Part shown: positions 1 to 9,142 of the stretch, one piece after another
How positions within the stretch are numbered: the stretch's first letter is position 1
Layout: each line of letters opens with the position of its first letter
Source of the DNA: Pseudomonas sp. URMO17WK12:I2
GTDB taxonomy: Bacteria; Pseudomonadota; Gammaproteobacteria; Pseudomonadales; Pseudomonadaceae
Reading direction: 5' to 3'
DNA: 64,000 bases
Assembly (NCBI RefSeq): GCF_003253735.1
Contig: NZ_QKYW01000001.1
Span: 992,001 to 1,056,000 of the forward strand
The notes under the pieces: generated by a model
The model's input: only the letters and a program-made list of their open reading frames with translations
What the model was told of the DNA's origin: nothing
Database searches by the model: none
Program-made: the position numbers and the translations under genes

Positions 1-2127
1 ATCCGTGGCGAGGACGTACTCGACCTCGGCCACCTTGCCCAGGTGCCGGCCGGCGAGTTTATCGGCGCCGGCATGTGGCAGCTGTTCAAGGGCATCGAAT
101 CGCCCTACAAATCGGCACTCAAGCTGCTGCTCACCGAGGTGTACGCCAGCGAGCACCCCCAGGTGCGCTGTCTGTCGCTACGCTTCAAGCAGGCGGTGTA
201 TGACGGCCAGCTCGACCTCGACGAGCTGGATCCCTACGTGCTGATCTACCGCCGCCTGGAGGAGTACCTGCAGGCCCGCGGCGAAACCGAGCGCCTCGAA
301 CTGGTCAGGCGCTGCCTGTACCTGAAGGTCAACAAGAAGATCAGCAAGCCGCCGCGCCACCGCGAAAAGAGCTGGCAGCGCCTGCTGCTCGAGCGGTTGA
401 CGGGCGAATGGGGCTGGGGCGAGCGCCAGCTGATCCTGCTCGACAGTCGTAGCCAGTGGAAAGTCCGCCAGGTGACCGCCGAACGCCAGGCGTTGGTCAA
501 TGAGCTCAACTACAGCTACCGCTTTCTGTCGATGTTCGCCCGCAGCCGTCCTGAAGGCGCGGCCGCCAGCACACGCGACATGGCGGTGCTGGGCCGGCGC
601 CTGTACGCCGCCTTCGAGCGACGGGCCGGCAAGGTGGAATTCATCAACCCGGGCATCGCCCCGGATCTGGGCGAAGACACCCTGACCCTGGTGCATGCCC
701 CTGCGCCCAGAGGCGAGCGCTGGGCACTCTACAATGGCAGCCTCGGCGCCCAGGAATGGCCGGACTTCGCGCCCCTGCGCAAGTCGCGCAGCCTGATCGA
801 ACTGCTCGCCTGGAGCCACCGCAACGGCGTTATCGACAGCGCCACGCGCCTGTCGCTGCACCCGGGCGACAGCGACCTCAGCGAGTTCGAACTGAGCCAG
901 TTGCTGGGCTGCCTGGCGCAAGCCCTGCCAATGCCCCTGGCAAGCGTGAGCGAAGCGGCCCTGGCGCACCCGCGCCGGCCAACCGAGGAGCTGTTGCTGA
1001 TCAACGTCGGTCTCGATCCGCTCAAGCAGCACAGCCAGATGAATGTACACATGACCAGCGAGCGCACCGACCCCCTGGGTTATTCGGGCGTACGCGACAA
1101 TCTGGTGCGGACCCTCGACCGCATCACCCTCAACAGCTGGAACGAACTGCTGGTGGAGCGTTATGAGGGGGCGACCGCCCTGCTCGATTGCCTGAGCGAT
1201 GTACTCAATGCCCGATCTGCCAGGGGCGAGCGCGCCAATCTTCGGGTGTTCTGCTTTTGCCGCAACCGCGCCGTGACCATCGCCGAACGTGTCGAAAGCC
1301 TGCTGAGCGAGCTGACCGGCTATCTCGACCGCGGCGAGCAACCGCGTTATCTGCTGCAGATCGCCCGTCGCTACCACCTGCTCGACCTGCTGCCCGGCAA
1401 TGTCCGCCACACGACCCTGGACGGTCTGCCAGCGCTGCTCGAACACCTGGCTCAGGATCGTGCCGAGTACAGCCCGCTGCACCTCGACCACAACGCTCTG
1501 GAAGGCGAAGACCTGGCGCTGATTCTGGAGGCCGGTCGCCCTGCGTGCGTGCAAGTGTTCTATCGCCTGAACGAGGCAGATGGTCTGGCGCAGATCACCG
1601 TGCTGGACGAGTGCGGTGCGGTCTGGCGAACCCAGGCGCCCTTTCACAATGAAACCAGCCTGCTAACGCCGCTGCATCGCTTTCTGCAAGCGATGCTCTA
1701 CCGCCGCGAAAGCGTGCAACCCCTGGAAAACCCGCAGCCGGTGCTGGAAATCGCCTACTACCAGCTGGTGCCCGCGGCGCCGCTGCGTGCGCAACGCCTG
1801 GAGCCGCGCCCGGTGCCACTCAACGATGTGATCCAGCCGTTCTATGACGTACAAGCCATCGTCGAGCCGGGTAGCGGCGCACGCGGCCATGTCAGCCTGT
1901 TCTGCAATCATCGGGAGTTTTCGGAGCTCGAGTACGGCGAAAACCTGTTCGCCAGCGTGGCCAGGCACATCCTCGCCCAACGCAGCGAAGAACAGCCCTA
2001 TCCCTGCTACATCACCGATCTGGATCTGTCGGCGCTGCTCGGCGAACGGCAACCCTCGGTGGTGCACTACCTGCGCTACAAGGCCAGCCTCGAGGAGGCG
2101 CTGAACAGCGCGTTGCGTACGCTGTAA
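1..2127 (+). CDS. cyaA: Class I adenylate cyclase CyaA, 3' part (5' end outside window)
   Basis: Makes cyclic AMP from ATP in the cytoplasm; in pseudomonads the cAMP is read by Vfr/CRP-type regulators. The frame is open from the first base of the window, and the residues before the first possible GTG (position 43) already read as CyaA (IRGEDVLDLG, then PAGEFIGAGMWQLFKGIESPYKS). The gene is therefore cut by the window edge rather than starting at 43. The conserved stretch GIESPYKSALKLLLTEVY follows the catalytic N-terminal half of class I cyclases, most of which lies upstream. About 708 residues are present against roughly 950 in the family. It ends with TAA and faces rnk. The long minus-strand reading frames opposite it are codon-bias shadows. 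Confidence 0.95.
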   Translation: MRGEDVLDLGHLAQVPAGEFIGAGMWQLFKGIESPYKSALKLLLTEVYASEHPQVRCLSLRFKQAVYDGQLDLDELDPYVLIYRRLEEYLQARGETERLELVRRCLYLKVNKKISKPPRHREKSWQRLLLERLTGEWGWGERQLILLDSRSQWKVRQVTAERQALVNELNYSYRFLSMFARSRPEGAAASTRDMAVLGRRLYAAFERRAGKVEFINPGIAPDLGEDTLTLVHAPAPRGERWALYNGSLGAQEWPDFAPLRKSRSLIELLAWSHRNGVIDSATRLSLHPGDSDLSEFELSQLLGCLAQALPMPLASVSEAALAHPRRPTEELLLINVGLDPLKQHSQMNVHMTSERTDPLGYSGVRDNLVRTLDRITLNSWNELLVERYEGATALLDCLSDVLNARSARGERANLRVFCFCRNRAVTIAERVESLLSELTGYLDRGEQPRYLLQIARRYHLLDLLPGNVRHTTLDGLPALLEHLAQDRAEYSPLHLDHNALEGEDLALILEAGRPACVQVFYRLNEADGLAQITVLDECGAVWRTQAPFHNETSLLTPLHRFLQAMLYRRESVQPLENPQPVLEIAYYQLVPAAPLRAQRLEPRPVPLNDVIQPFYDVQAIVEPGSGARGHVSLFCNHREFSELEYGENLFASVARHILAQRSEEQPYPCYITDLDLSALLGERQPSVVHYLRYKASLEEALNSALRTL

Positions 2128-2185
2128 AGCTATTGCCTGGTGCCAGGCTGCGGGCCACGGGGCGTGACCCGGATTACCGAAGACC

Positions 2186-2206
2186 GGCTCGGCAGCGGGC
2201 CGAGCC
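2186..2206. terminator. Weak hairpin between convergent cyaA and rnk
   Basis: Eight-base inverted repeat GGCTCGGC / GCCGAGCC with a five-base loop in the 96-bp gap between the cyaA and rnk stops. There is no clear T tract on either strand, so intrinsic termination is only possible, not shown. Confidence 0.3.
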
Positions 2207-2223
2207 AGTTACAGCAGACAGGC

Positions 2224-2631
2224 TCAGCGGGCGTATTCGCCAGCGGCCTCCGGCTGGTATTCGACTTCCAGCAGGGTCAGTTTGAGCTGCTTGCCGCCGG
2301 GCATTGGCCAGTCGATATGCTGGCCGACGCTCAAACCGAGCAGTGCGGTGCCCACGGGTGCGAGGATCGACACCTTGCCTTCGCCACCGGCGTCCTGCGG
2401 GTAGACCAGGGTCAGGTGATGGTCCTTGCCGCTGCTTTCCTCGCGGCAATGCACACGAGAATTCATGGTCACCACCCCGGCCGGCACCTGGTCGTGACCG
2501 ACCACCTCGGCGCGGTCCAACTCGGTTTGCAGGGCTTCGGCGGTCGGCCCGAACTCATCGAGGCTGTCGAGCAACTGCTCCAGACGCTGCAGGTCGAGGC
2601 GGGTAATGGTGATGGACGGTGTACTGGCCAT
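2224..2631 (-). CDS. rnk: Nucleoside diphosphate kinase regulator Rnk
   Basis: Rnk is a GreA/GreB-like RNA-polymerase-binding protein, first known for affecting Ndk and alginate levels in P. aeruginosa. The 135-residue product has the short N-terminal helical segment (TITRLDLQRLEQLLDSL) and a C-terminal FKBP-like domain (SILAPVGTALLGLSVGQHIDW, then KLTLLEVEYQPEA), as the family does. The start at 2631 (MASTPSITITR) was chosen because the frame upstream of it runs through the terminator at 2668-2700. An AAGGAGA lies about 13 bases upstream. It stands alone on the minus strand, after the DUF1289 gene and its terminator and convergent with cyaA. Confidence 0.93.
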   Translation of the reverse strand: MASTPSITITRLDLQRLEQLLDSLDEFGPTAEALQTELDRAEVVGHDQVPAGVVTMNSRVHCREESSGKDHHLTLVYPQDAGGEGKVSILAPVGTALLGLSVGQHIDWPMPGGKQLKLTLLEVEYQPEAAGEYAR

Positions 2632-2667
2632 GGTGCGGGCATATCTCCTTTGCGGGGCGCTGAAAAA

Positions 2668-2700
2668 GCAAAAACCCCGTCGTCTCGACGGGGTTTTTGC
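2668..2700 (-). terminator. Rho-independent terminator (bidirectional) after the cyaY-DUF1289 pair
   Basis: Perfect 15-base stem (GCAAAAACCCCGTCG and its complement) with a TCT loop. T tracts are built into the stem on both strands. It separates the DUF1289 stop at 2765 from the rnk start at 2631, so it ends the minus-strand cyaY transcript and isolates rnk. Confidence 0.9.
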
Positions 2701-2764
2701 AGAAGCTCTTTTTGTAGAAGCCAGGCTGACCGTAACACAGCTACCCAAATAAACAAGGGCAGGG

Positions 2765-2971
2765 TCAGCCGAGCGTCAGCCGCGCCTCGGCCAGACGGCG
2801 GATCACCCGACGCCGCTCATCGCTGGCATTGCCCCATTCGAGGATTTCCGCCAGCAGACGACCACAACCCAGGCAGCGCTCAGCCTCGTTCAGACAGCAA
2901 CGCCGCCGACAGGGCGATGCGACAGGCGCACCAGCCTGCCCCGGCTCAGCGCCAGTACTGTCAGATTTCAT
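2765..2971 (-). CDS. DUF1289 family Cys-rich small protein
   Basis: A 68-residue protein of the DUF1289 type: a short cysteine cluster (SPCRRRCCLNEAERCLGCGR) followed by a helix starting EILEW. The function is unknown; the Cys pattern suggests a small metal-binding fold (inference). The start at 2971 (MKSDSTG) lies 11 bases inside the end of cyaY, which implies translational coupling, and it ends just before a strong terminator. Its link with frataxin CyaY hints at a role near iron-sulfur metabolism, but only by context. Confidence 0.85.
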   Translation of the reverse strand: MKSDSTGAEPGQAGAPVASPCRRRCCLNEAERCLGCGRLLAEILEWGNASDERRRVIRRLAEARLTLG

Positions 2972-3293
2972 CGAACTCAAGGTTGGCACCCGACTGCTCG
3001 GCAACGATGCGATCAAGCATCTCGCTCAGCAACTCGTCGCTGGTATCGCAGATCCAGCGCTGGTTGTCTTCATCGTAATCGAAGTGGAAACCACCGGAAC
3101 GGGCCGCGAGCCAGAGCTGACGCAGCGCCGGCTGACGACTGAAGATCAGTTGCGAGCCGTTTTCGAAGCGCACCGTCAGCACGCCAGCGGAGTTTTCCAG
3201 ATCGATATCCAGATCGCTGTCGTCGAAGATGTCTTCCACCGCCTGCTGCACGGCATCGACCAGGTCGTGGAAACGGGCTTCGGTCAAACTCAT
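2961..3293 (-). CDS. cyaY: Iron-sulfur cluster assembly protein CyaY (frataxin)
   Basis: Bacterial frataxin, a cytoplasmic iron-binding modulator of the IscS/IscU cluster-assembly machine. The 110-residue product shows the acidic first helix (AVEDIFDDSDLDIDLENSAG), the sheet strand LTVRFENGSQLIFSRQ and the RQLWLAARSGGFHFDY core. All are frataxin hallmarks, and the length is normal. It is divergent from lptM-lysA and overlaps the next gene by 11 bases. Confidence 0.96.
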   Translation of the reverse strand: MSLTEARFHDLVDAVQQAVEDIFDDSDLDIDLENSAGVLTVRFENGSQLIFSRQPALRQLWLAARSGGFHFDYDEDNQRWICDTSDELLSEMLDRIVAEQSGANLEFDEI

Positions 3294-3410
3294 CGCACTT
3301 ACCTCAATAAGATTTTGCTACATCAGAACGTAGAAGAAACAACCGCGGTGCCAAGCAAGGCGCGCCATTATGCCTGGGCAAAAGCCCCGCCGGACGGGAA
3401 CCCCGGCGCA

Positions 3411-3439
3411 TAGGCAACATGCCGGGGGGTCGGTATACT
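3411..3439 (+). promoter_or_regulatory. Candidate sigma-70 promoter of the lptM-lysA operon
   Basis: TATACT at 3434-3439 with TAGGCA at 3411-3416, spaced 17 bases. The -10 is good and the -35 is weak (4 of 6). It lies 35 bases before the lptM start. It is a pattern match only. Confidence 0.5.
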
Positions 3440-3474
3440 CGGGGGCAATTATGCTTTATTACAAGGATTTGACC

Positions 3475-3600
3475 ATGAAGCGGCTGCTCACTGCCCTCAT
3501 CGCGCTCGTCGCCGTTACCACGCTGCTCAGCGGCTGCGGCCAGAAAGGCCCACTGTACCTGCCGGATGATAACCAGTCCGCCTCTTCGCAAGACAAATAA
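3475..3600 (+). CDS. lptM: LPS translocon maturation chaperone LptM (YifL/LppL-type small lipoprotein)
   Basis: A 41-residue outer-membrane lipoprotein. Residues 1-20 are a lipoprotein signal ending LLSG before the acylated Cys21, followed by the family signature CGQKGPLYLP. In E. coli this protein (YifL, renamed LptM) helps oxidative maturation of the LptDE translocon. In pseudomonads it was called lppL and always sits before lysA. The start at 3475 has AAGGA eight bases upstream; longer readings to 3370 have no ribosome site. It ends ten bases before lysA, so the two are co-transcribed. Confidence 0.9.
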   Translation: MKRLLTALIALVAVTTLLSGCGQKGPLYLPDDNQSASSQDK

Positions 3601-3609
3601 GGGCAGCCC

Positions 3610-4857
3610 ATGAACACCTTCGAATACCGCGACGGTTCGCTGTTCGCGGAAGGTGTGGCGTTGTCCGCCATCGCCCAGCGCTTTGGCACGCCCACTTATG
3701 TCTATTCGCGCGCTCATATCGAGGCGCAGTACCGCGCCTATGCCGATGCCCTGGCGGGTATGCCGCACTTGGTCTGCTACGCGGTCAAGGCCAACTCCAA
3801 CATCGGCGTGCTGAACGTGCTGGCCCGCCTCGGCGCGGGCTTCGACATCGTGTCCAGCGGTGAGCTGGAGCGCGTGCTCGCCGCCGGTGGCGAACCGAGC
3901 CGCATCGTGTTCTCCGGCGTCGGCAAGAGCCGCGACGACATGCGCCGCGCCCTGGAAGTCGGCGTGCACTGTTTCAACGTCGAGTCGGGCGTGGAGCTGG
4001 AGCGCCTGCAGAAGGTCGCCGCCGAAATGGACGTCAAGGCGCCAATCTCGCTGCGGGTCAACCCGGACGTGGATGCCGGCACCCATCCATACATTTCCAC
4101 CGGTCTCAAGGAGAACAAGTTCGGCATCGACATCGAGCAGGCCGAGGCGGTCTACGCCCGCGCGGCCGAGCTGCCGAACATCGAAGTGATCGGTGTCGAC
4201 TGCCATATCGGCTCGCAGCTGACCACGCTGGAACCCTTTCTCGATGCACTGGATCGTCTGCTGCTGCTGGTCGACAAGCTGGCCACGCGCGGCATCGTCA
4301 TCAAGCACCTGGATCTGGGTGGTGGCCTCGGCGTGCAGTACCGTGACGAGCAGCCACCGCAGGTCGGCGACTATATCGCCGCCGTGCGCAAGCGCCTGGC
4401 AGGCCGTAACCTGGCCCTGGTGTTCGAGCCGGGCCGCTTCATCGTCGCCAATGGTGGCGTGCTGCTGACCCAGGTGGAATACCTCAAGCACACCGAACAC
4501 AAGGACTTCGCCATCATCGATGCGGCCATGAACGACCTGATCCGCCCGGCCCTGTACCAGGCCTGGATGGAAGTGTCGCCGGTGCAGCCCCGTGAAGGCG
4601 AAGCGCGCAACTACGACCTGGTCGGACCGATCTGCGAGACCGGCGACTTCCTGGCCAAGGATCGTCAGCTGGTGCTCAAGGAAGGCGACCTGCTGGCCGT
4701 GCGCTCGGCCGGTGCCTACGGCTTCGTGATGAGCTCCAACTACAACACCCGCGGCCGCGCCGCCGAGGTGATGGTGGACGGCGAACAGGCTTACGAAGTG
4801 CGGCGCCGCGAAACCCTGGACGAGCTCTTCGCGGGCGAAAGCCGCCTGCCGGAGTGA
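3610..4857 (+). CDS. lysA: Diaminopimelate decarboxylase LysA
   Basis: Converts meso-diaminopimelate to L-lysine, the last step of lysine synthesis, using PLP. The 415-residue protein is the usual length. The PLP lysine is Lys60 in [10 protein letters not shown]; the glycine-rich [10 protein letters not shown] and the [11 protein letters not shown] phosphate-binding motifs are present, as is the dimer-partner motif [10 protein letters not shown] containing the catalytic cysteine. It lies between lptM and dapF, whose GGAG ribosome site is within the lysA stop region. dapF makes the LysA substrate, so the pair forms a biosynthetic unit. Confidence 0.97.
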   Translation: MNTFEYRDGSLFAEGVALSAIAQRFGTPTYVYSRAHIEAQYRAYADALAGMPHLVCYAVKANSNIGVLNVLARLGAGFDIVSSGELERVLAAGGEPSRIVFSGVGKSRDDMRRALEVGVHCFNVESGVELERLQKVAAEMDVKAPISLRVNPDVDAGTHPYISTGLKENKFGIDIEQAEAVYARAAELPNIEVIGVDCHIGSQLTTLEPFLDALDRLLLLVDKLATRGIVIKHLDLGGGLGVQYRDEQPPQVGDYIAAVRKRLAGRNLALVFEPGRFIVANGGVLLTQVEYLKHTEHKDFAIIDAAMNDLIRPALYQAWMEVSPVQPREGEARNYDLVGPICETGDFLAKDRQLVLKEGDLLAVRSAGAYGFVMSSNYNTRGRAAEVMVDGEQAYEVRRRETLDELFAGESRLPE

Positions 4858-4862
4858 TGCCC

Positions 4863-5693
4863 ATGTTATTGCGCTTTACCAAGATGCATGGCCTGGGCAA
4901 CGACTTCATGGTTCTCGACCTGGTCAGCCAGCATGCCCATATTCAGCCCAAGCACGCCAAGCAATGGGGCGACCGGCACACCGGCATCGGTTTCGACCAG
5001 TTGCTGCTGGTCGAACCGCCGCAGCACCCGGACGTGGATTTCCGCTACCGCATCTTCAACGCCGACGGCAGCGAAGTGGAGCAGTGCGGCAATGGCGCGC
5101 GCTGCTTTGCCCGCTTCGTGCTGGACAAGCGCCTGACGGTGAAGAAGCACATCCGTGTGGAAACCAAGGGCGGCATCATCGAGCTCAACGTGCGCGCCGA
5201 TGGGCTGATCACCGTGGACATGGGCGCACCGCGCCTGGCGCCCGAACAGATCCCCTTCCAGGCCGACGCCGAAGCGTTGAGCTATGCCGTCGAGGTCGAT
5301 GGCCAAAGCCACGAGCTGGCCGCGGTGTCCATGGGCAATCCCCATGCGGTGCTGCGCGTCGATGATGTCGACAGCGCGCCGGTGCACGAGCTGGGCGCGA
5401 AGCTGGAACACCATCCGCGTTTCCCGCAGCGGGTCAATGTCGGCTTCCTGCAGGTCGTCGACCGCCAGCGTGGCCGTTTGCGCGTGTGGGAACGCGGCGC
5501 CGGGGAAACCCAGGCCTGCGGCACCGGCGCCTGCGCGGCAGCCGTCGCGGCGATTCGCCAGGGCTGGATGGACTCGCCCGTACAGCTGGAACTCCCCGGC
5601 GGCAAGCTGCACATCGAGTGGGCAGGCCCCGGCCAGCCCGTTATGATGACCGGCCCCGCCGTGCGCGTGTACGAAGGACAGGTTCGCCTATGA
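4863..5693 (+). CDS. dapF: Diaminopimelate epimerase DapF
   Basis: Interconverts LL- and meso-diaminopimelate for lysine and peptidoglycan. The 276-residue protein carries both catalytic cysteines: Cys75 in [11 protein letters not shown] and Cys219 in [10 protein letters not shown]. In-frame GTG 4854, ATG 4857 and ATG 4863 are all possible starts. 4863 ([10 protein letters not shown]) matches the family N-terminus and has GGAG at eight bases. It follows lysA by five bases and overlaps the next gene by ATGA. Confidence 0.97.
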   Translation: MLLRFTKMHGLGNDFMVLDLVSQHAHIQPKHAKQWGDRHTGIGFDQLLLVEPPQHPDVDFRYRIFNADGSEVEQCGNGARCFARFVLDKRLTVKKHIRVETKGGIIELNVRADGLITVDMGAPRLAPEQIPFQADAEALSYAVEVDGQSHELAAVSMGNPHAVLRVDDVDSAPVHELGAKLEHHPRFPQRVNVGFLQVVDRQRGRLRVWERGAGETQACGTGACAAAVAAIRQGWMDSPVQLELPGGKLHIEWAGPGQPVMMTGPAVRVYEGQVRL

Positions 5694-6385
5694 CTGACCA
5701 GCAGGATTCGCCCAAGCCCCTGGACTCGGAAACGGTCGCCGCCTACCTGCGCCTGCATCCCGAGTTCTTCATCGACCATGATGAGCTGATCCCAGAGCTG
5801 CGCATTCCGCATCAGCGCGGTGATACCGTGTCGCTGGTCGAGCGCCAGGTCAAATTGCTGCGCGAGCGCAACATCGAGATGCGCCAACGCCTGTCGCACC
5901 TGATGGAAGTAGCCCGCGACAACGACCGCCTGTTCGACAAGACCCGCCGCCTGGTGCTCGACCTGATGGATGCCGGCAGCCTCGAGGAAGTGGTCAGTTG
6001 CGTGGAAGACAGTCTGCGCCGCGAATTCCAGGTGCCGTTCGTGGGCTTGATCCTGTTCAGCGACGCGCCACTGCCGGTTGGCCGTAGCGTCAGCAGCGCC
6101 GAGGCTCACCAGGCCATCGGCGGCCTGCTGGCTGGCGGCAAGACCATCTGTGGCGTACTGCGCGAGCACGAGCTGAACTTCCTGTTTGGTGAGGCCGGTG
6201 CCGACGTCGGCTCGGCGGCGGTGGTGGGCCTGTCTTATCAGGGCCTGCACGGCGTGCTGGCGATCGGCAGTGCCGATTCGCAGCACTACAAGAGCTCCCT
6301 GGGCACGCTGTTCCTCGGCTATATCGCCGAAGTGCTGTCGCGGGTGCTGCCACGTTTCTCTGCGCCGCTGCGCTCGGTCAGGTAA
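5690..6385 (+). CDS. DUF484 family protein (GAF-like)
   Basis: A 231-residue cytoplasmic protein of the DUF484 family, always found between dapF and xerC in pseudomonads. It begins with a short motif ([22 protein letters not shown]) and a coiled-coil helix rich in Leu/Arg (around residues 45-85). The rest is a GAF-like domain ([13 protein letters not shown] ... [13 protein letters not shown]). No catalytic residues are known and the function is undetermined. The start ATG at 5690 overlaps the dapF TGA. Confidence 0.9.
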   Translation: MTDQQDSPKPLDSETVAAYLRLHPEFFIDHDELIPELRIPHQRGDTVSLVERQVKLLRERNIEMRQRLSHLMEVARDNDRLFDKTRRLVLDLMDAGSLEEVVSCVEDSLRREFQVPFVGLILFSDAPLPVGRSVSSAEAHQAIGGLLAGGKTICGVLREHELNFLFGEAGADVGSAAVVGLSYQGLHGVLAIGSADSQHYKSSLGTLFLGYIAEVLSRVLPRFSAPLRSVR

Positions 6386-6442
6386 CGCGCCGTCCATAAG
6401 GGCGCAGGCGTTGCGCCCTCTTGCCATGGAACCGTCCCGTTG

Positions 6443-7345
6443 ATGCTTGCCGCCTACCTGGATGCCTACCTCGAACACCTGCGCAGCGAACGGCAGATGT
6501 CGGCCCACACCCTGGATGGCTATCGCCGCGACCTCAACAAGCTGCTTGCCTACTGCGAGCAGGAAGGCCTGGCCGACTGGGCGGCGCTCGACATTGCCCG
6601 CCTGCGCCGTCAGGTCGCCCGCCTGCACAAGCAGGGCCAGTCGGCACGCAGCCTCGCCCGCCTGCTCTCGGCCACCCGCGGCCTGTACCGCTACCTGATC
6701 CGCGAGGGTCATTGCCAGCATGACCCGGCAACCGGCCTGATGCCGCCCAAGGGCGAGCGCAGGCTGCCGAAGGTGCTGGATGTCGACCGCGCCACGCAAC
6801 TGCTCGATGGTGCCCAGGAAGACGACTTCATCGCCCGTCGCGATCACGCCATGCTCGAGCTGTTCTATTCGTCCGGCCTGCGTCTGTCGGAGCTGGTCGC
6901 GCTGAACCTCGACGGCCTCGATCTGCCGGCTGGTCTGGTACGTGTCACCGGCAAGGGCAACAAGGTGCGCGAGCTGCCGGTGGGCAGCAAGGCCCGTGAA
7001 GCCCTGCAGCAATGGCTGCCGCTGCGCGCATTGGCCAACCCGGCCGATGGTGCGCTGTTCATCAGCCGCCAGGGCCGGCGCATTGGCGCACGTGCCGTGC
7101 AACTGCGGGTACGCCAGGCCGGCGTCAGCGAACTGGGCCAGCACATTCACCCGCATATGCTGCGCCACTCGTTCGCCAGCCATATGCTCGAGTCGTCTCA
7201 GGATCTGCGCGCCGTGCAGGAGCTGCTCGGCCATGCCGACATCGCCACCACCCAGGTGTACACCCACCTGGATTTCCAGCACCTGAGCAAGGTCTACGAC
7301 AGCGCCCACCCACGGGCCAAACGCCGCAAGGAACAGGACCCATGA
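6443..7345 (+). CDS. xerC: Tyrosine recombinase XerC
   Basis: With XerD it resolves chromosome dimers at dif during division. The 300-residue enzyme has the N-terminal SAM-like DNA-binding domain (1-100) and a complete catalytic set: Arg147 (SGLRLSEL), Lys171 (GKGNK), His238 and Arg241 (HMLRHSFAS), His264 (LLGHADI) and nucleophile Tyr273. ATG 6443 is chosen over the adjacent TTG at 6440. It shares ATGA with the following HAD gene. It is a housekeeping recombinase, so its presence is not evidence of an integrated element. Confidence 0.97.
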   Translation: MLAAYLDAYLEHLRSERQMSAHTLDGYRRDLNKLLAYCEQEGLADWAALDIARLRRQVARLHKQGQSARSLARLLSATRGLYRYLIREGHCQHDPATGLMPPKGERRLPKVLDVDRATQLLDGAQEDDFIARRDHAMLELFYSSGLRLSELVALNLDGLDLPAGLVRVTGKGNKVRELPVGSKAREALQQWLPLRALANPADGALFISRQGRRIGARAVQLRVRQAGVSELGQHIHPHMLRHSFASHMLESSQDLRAVQELLGHADIATTQVYTHLDFQHLSKVYDSAHPRAKRRKEQDP

Positions 7346-8037
7346 GTATTCGCCTGATCACCTTCGACCTCGACGACACCCTGTGGGACAACCGCCCGGT
7401 GATCCTCGGCGCCGAAACCGCGATGCGCGACTGGATCGACCAGCACGCACCACGCCTGGCCAGCCAGCCGGTGGATCACCTGGGCCAGGTTCGCGGCCGC
7501 CTGCTGGAGGCCGAGCCCGGTCTGAAATACCGCCTTAGCGAGCTGCGCCGGCGCACCCTGCGCCATGCGCTGGAAGGCGTCGGCCACGGCCCCGAGGAAG
7601 CCGCGCAACTGGCCGAAGGCGCCTTCCAGGCGATGCTCGAAGCGCGCCATGCCATTACTTTCTTCAGCGATACCGTCACCACCCTGGAGCTGTTGGCCAA
7701 CCAGTACAGCCTGGGGGTGATCACCAACGGCAACGCCGACGTGCGCCGTCTCGGGCTGGCGGACTACTTCAGTTTCATTCTCTGCGCCGAGGAATTGGGC
7801 GTCGGTAAACCTGACGCCAAGCCGTTCCGGGAAGCCCTTGCCCGCTCAGGCATGAGCGCCGAGCAGGCCGTGCATATCGGCGATCACCCCGGCGACGATA
7901 TCGCCGGCGCTCAGGCGGCCGGCTGGCGCGCGGTGTGGTTCAACCCAGAAGGCAAGGAATGGACTGGCGAGAAGCAAGCCGATGCACAGATCCGCAGCCT
8001 GGGCGAACTGCCGGCGCTGCTGCAGCATTGGGCATAG
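7342..8037 (+). CDS. HAD-superfamily hydrolase (YigB-like phosphatase)
   Basis: A 231-residue phosphatase. Motif I is [10 protein letters not shown] (nucleophile and general-acid aspartates), motif II is ITNGNAD, motif III is the lysine in [12 protein letters not shown], and motif IV is [13 protein letters not shown]. The E. coli relative YigB, next to xerC, dephosphorylates a riboflavin precursor; the same role here is inferred from similarity and position. The start overlaps the xerC stop by ATGA and it is the last gene of the lptM-lysA operon. A perfect palindrome and a terminator follow. Confidence 0.88.
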   Translation: MSIRLITFDLDDTLWDNRPVILGAETAMRDWIDQHAPRLASQPVDHLGQVRGRLLEAEPGLKYRLSELRRRTLRHALEGVGHGPEEAAQLAEGAFQAMLEARHAITFFSDTVTTLELLANQYSLGVITNGNADVRRLGLADYFSFILCAEELGVGKPDAKPFREALARSGMSAEQAVHIGDHPGDDIAGAQAAGWRAVWFNPEGKEWTGEKQADAQIRSLGELPALLQHWA

Positions 8038-8039
8038 CG

Positions 8040-8099
8040 TTGGTGGGCTGAAGCCCACCCTACAGGTGACTGGTCGTAGGGTGGGCTTCAGCCCACCAA
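8040..8099. repeat. Perfect 24-bp inverted repeat (GTAGGGTGGGC palindrome family)
   Basis: Arms 8040-8063 and 8076-8099 are exact complements separated by 12 bases and begin three bases after the HAD stop. Its arms carry GTAGGGTGG at the outer end of the palindrome, a sequence also found in the longer palindrome at 47704-47787. It looks like a dispersed intergenic palindromic repeat rather than a terminator, because no T tract follows. Confidence 0.85.
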
Positions 8100-8135
8100 A
8101 TCATGTATCCACCACCGAACGCTGCATACGCCAAC

Positions 8136-8171
8136 ACGCAAAAGCCCGCCAGTGAAGGCGGGCTTTTGCGT
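8136..8171. terminator. Bidirectional terminator between the HAD gene and sutA
   Basis: A 15-base perfect stem (ACGCAAAAGCCCGCC and its complement) with a six-base loop. A/T runs in the stem serve both strands, ending the plus-strand lysA operon and the minus-strand sutA transcript. Confidence 0.85.
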
Positions 8172-8189
8172 TCAAATCCAGCGGTCGCG

Positions 8190-8510
8190 TCAGATCGGGC
8201 GACTGCCATACTTGCTGTCAGGCTTCTTGGGCGGGTCGGAAACGACGTTGGGCTCGACTTCCTGAACCTTGCCACCACGGGACAGGAATTCTTCCATGGC
8301 GCGCGCCAGCGCATCGCGTTCCTTCTGCTTGGCCTCTACGCTGGGCAGCTCCTCGACTTCAACGGCCTTCTTGGCTTTGCCCTTGGCAGGCGCTGCGCTG
8401 TCGGACTCGCTGTCATCATCGGCGACATCACCATCAGCGGCCGCCAGCTCCTCGCCGTCGTCCTCGTCTGCGCCTTCCAGCTCGTCTTGTTCCAGTTCTT
8501 CGTCGCTCAT
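8190..8510 (-). CDS. sutA: Transcriptional regulator SutA
   Basis: SutA is a small, acidic, largely disordered RNA-polymerase-binding protein found in Pseudomonas; in P. aeruginosa it supports transcription during slow growth. The 106-residue product shows the typical acidic N-terminal tail (MSDEELEQDELEGADEDDGE), a helix (LPSVEAKQKERDALARAMEEF) and the conserved end (PPKKPDSKYGSRPI). The start at 8510 has GAGG six bases upstream, preferred to the in-frame ATG at 8522. It is monocistronic, with a terminator after it. Confidence 0.92.
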   Translation of the reverse strand: MSDEELEQDELEGADEDDGEELAAADGDVADDDSESDSAAPAKGKAKKAVEVEELPSVEAKQKERDALARAMEEFLSRGGKVQEVEPNVVSDPPKKPDSKYGSRPI

Positions 8511-8586
8511 GTTCAGCCTCATGACTTGCGAAAAGCAGGTTAGTTATAGCCCAGCCGTCCGACGTTGCCGAACGGCTGGAAAAAAT

Positions 8587-9012
8587 TCAATTTGCCGCAC
8601 CTTGCAAGGTTGCAAGTACACGTCGGGAACCACCGTGTTCGCGGTGCTCCCCGAGATAAATCCCCTGCCAGGTACCCAGCGCCAAGCGTCCGTTACTCAC
8701 GGGCAACTGCAACTGAACACCAAGCAGGCTCGCCTTGAAGTGCGCCGGCAGATCGTCCGGGCCTTCGTCACAGTGCTCGTAGCCGCTCGCGTCCTCGGGG
8801 ACGAGGCGGCGGAAGAAGCGCTCGAAGTCGCGGCGCACCGCAGGGTCGGCATTCTCGTTGACGGTCAGAGACGCCGACGTATGCTGCAGCCACAGGTGTA
8901 ACAGACCCACCCTGTAGCTCGCCAGTTCCGGTAATGCATCCAGCAATTCATCGGTCACCAGATGAAAGCCTCGCGCCCTTGGGCGCAGGGTGATCAGCCG
9001 TTGCTGCCACAT
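8587..9012 (-). CDS. YjbQ/UPF0047 family protein (secondary thiamine-phosphate synthase type)
   Basis: A 141-residue protein of the YjbQ family. It has conserved [20 protein letters not shown] and the metal-site-like [17 protein letters not shown], ending with the [12 protein letters not shown] signature. E. coli YjbQ has weak thiamine-phosphate synthase activity in vitro, but the physiological role is not settled. The start at 9012 ([10 protein letters not shown]) matches the family; upstream in-frame codons to 9042 look non-coding. It lies between amt and sutA, all on the minus strand. Confidence 0.9.
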   Translation of the reverse strand: MWQQRLITLRPRARGFHLVTDELLDALPELASYRVGLLHLWLQHTSASLTVNENADPAVRRDFERFFRRLVPEDASGYEHCDEGPDDLPAHFKASLLGVQLQLPVSNGRLALGTWQGIYLGEHREHGGSRRVLATLQGAAN

Positions 9013-9065
9013 GCTCGTCGCCTCGTTTTTCAACGCGCGCATTCTAGCGTGCCGGCCAAAAAAGC

Positions 9066-9087
9066 AAAGGGCGCCTGAGCGCCCTTT
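9066..9087 (-). terminator. Terminator after the glnK-amtB-amt operon
   Basis: Nine-base stem AAAGGGCGC / GCGCCCTTT with a four-base loop. On the minus strand it is followed by TGCTTTTTTGG, a good T tract, 55 bases beyond the amt stop. Confidence 0.8.
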
Positions 9088-9142
9088 TACCGGATTGGAC
9101 CATCATTTTTACTGATGATGGTCGGCGCCAAGCGCCCTACTG

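Noticed and set aside
178..1647. 489-codon minus-strand frame inside cyaA
   Set aside because: Codon-bias shadow of cyaA; low-complexity Gln/Ala/Val composition without recognisable domains.
5282..7309. 675-codon minus-strand open frame opposite dapF-DUF484-xerC
   Set aside because: It mirrors the coding frames of well-identified genes on the plus strand, has no family motif or ribosome site, and is expected from high GC codon bias.
6443..7345. Tyrosine recombinase as evidence for a mobile element
   Set aside because: It is the housekeeping XerC in its normal operon between DUF484 and the HAD gene.
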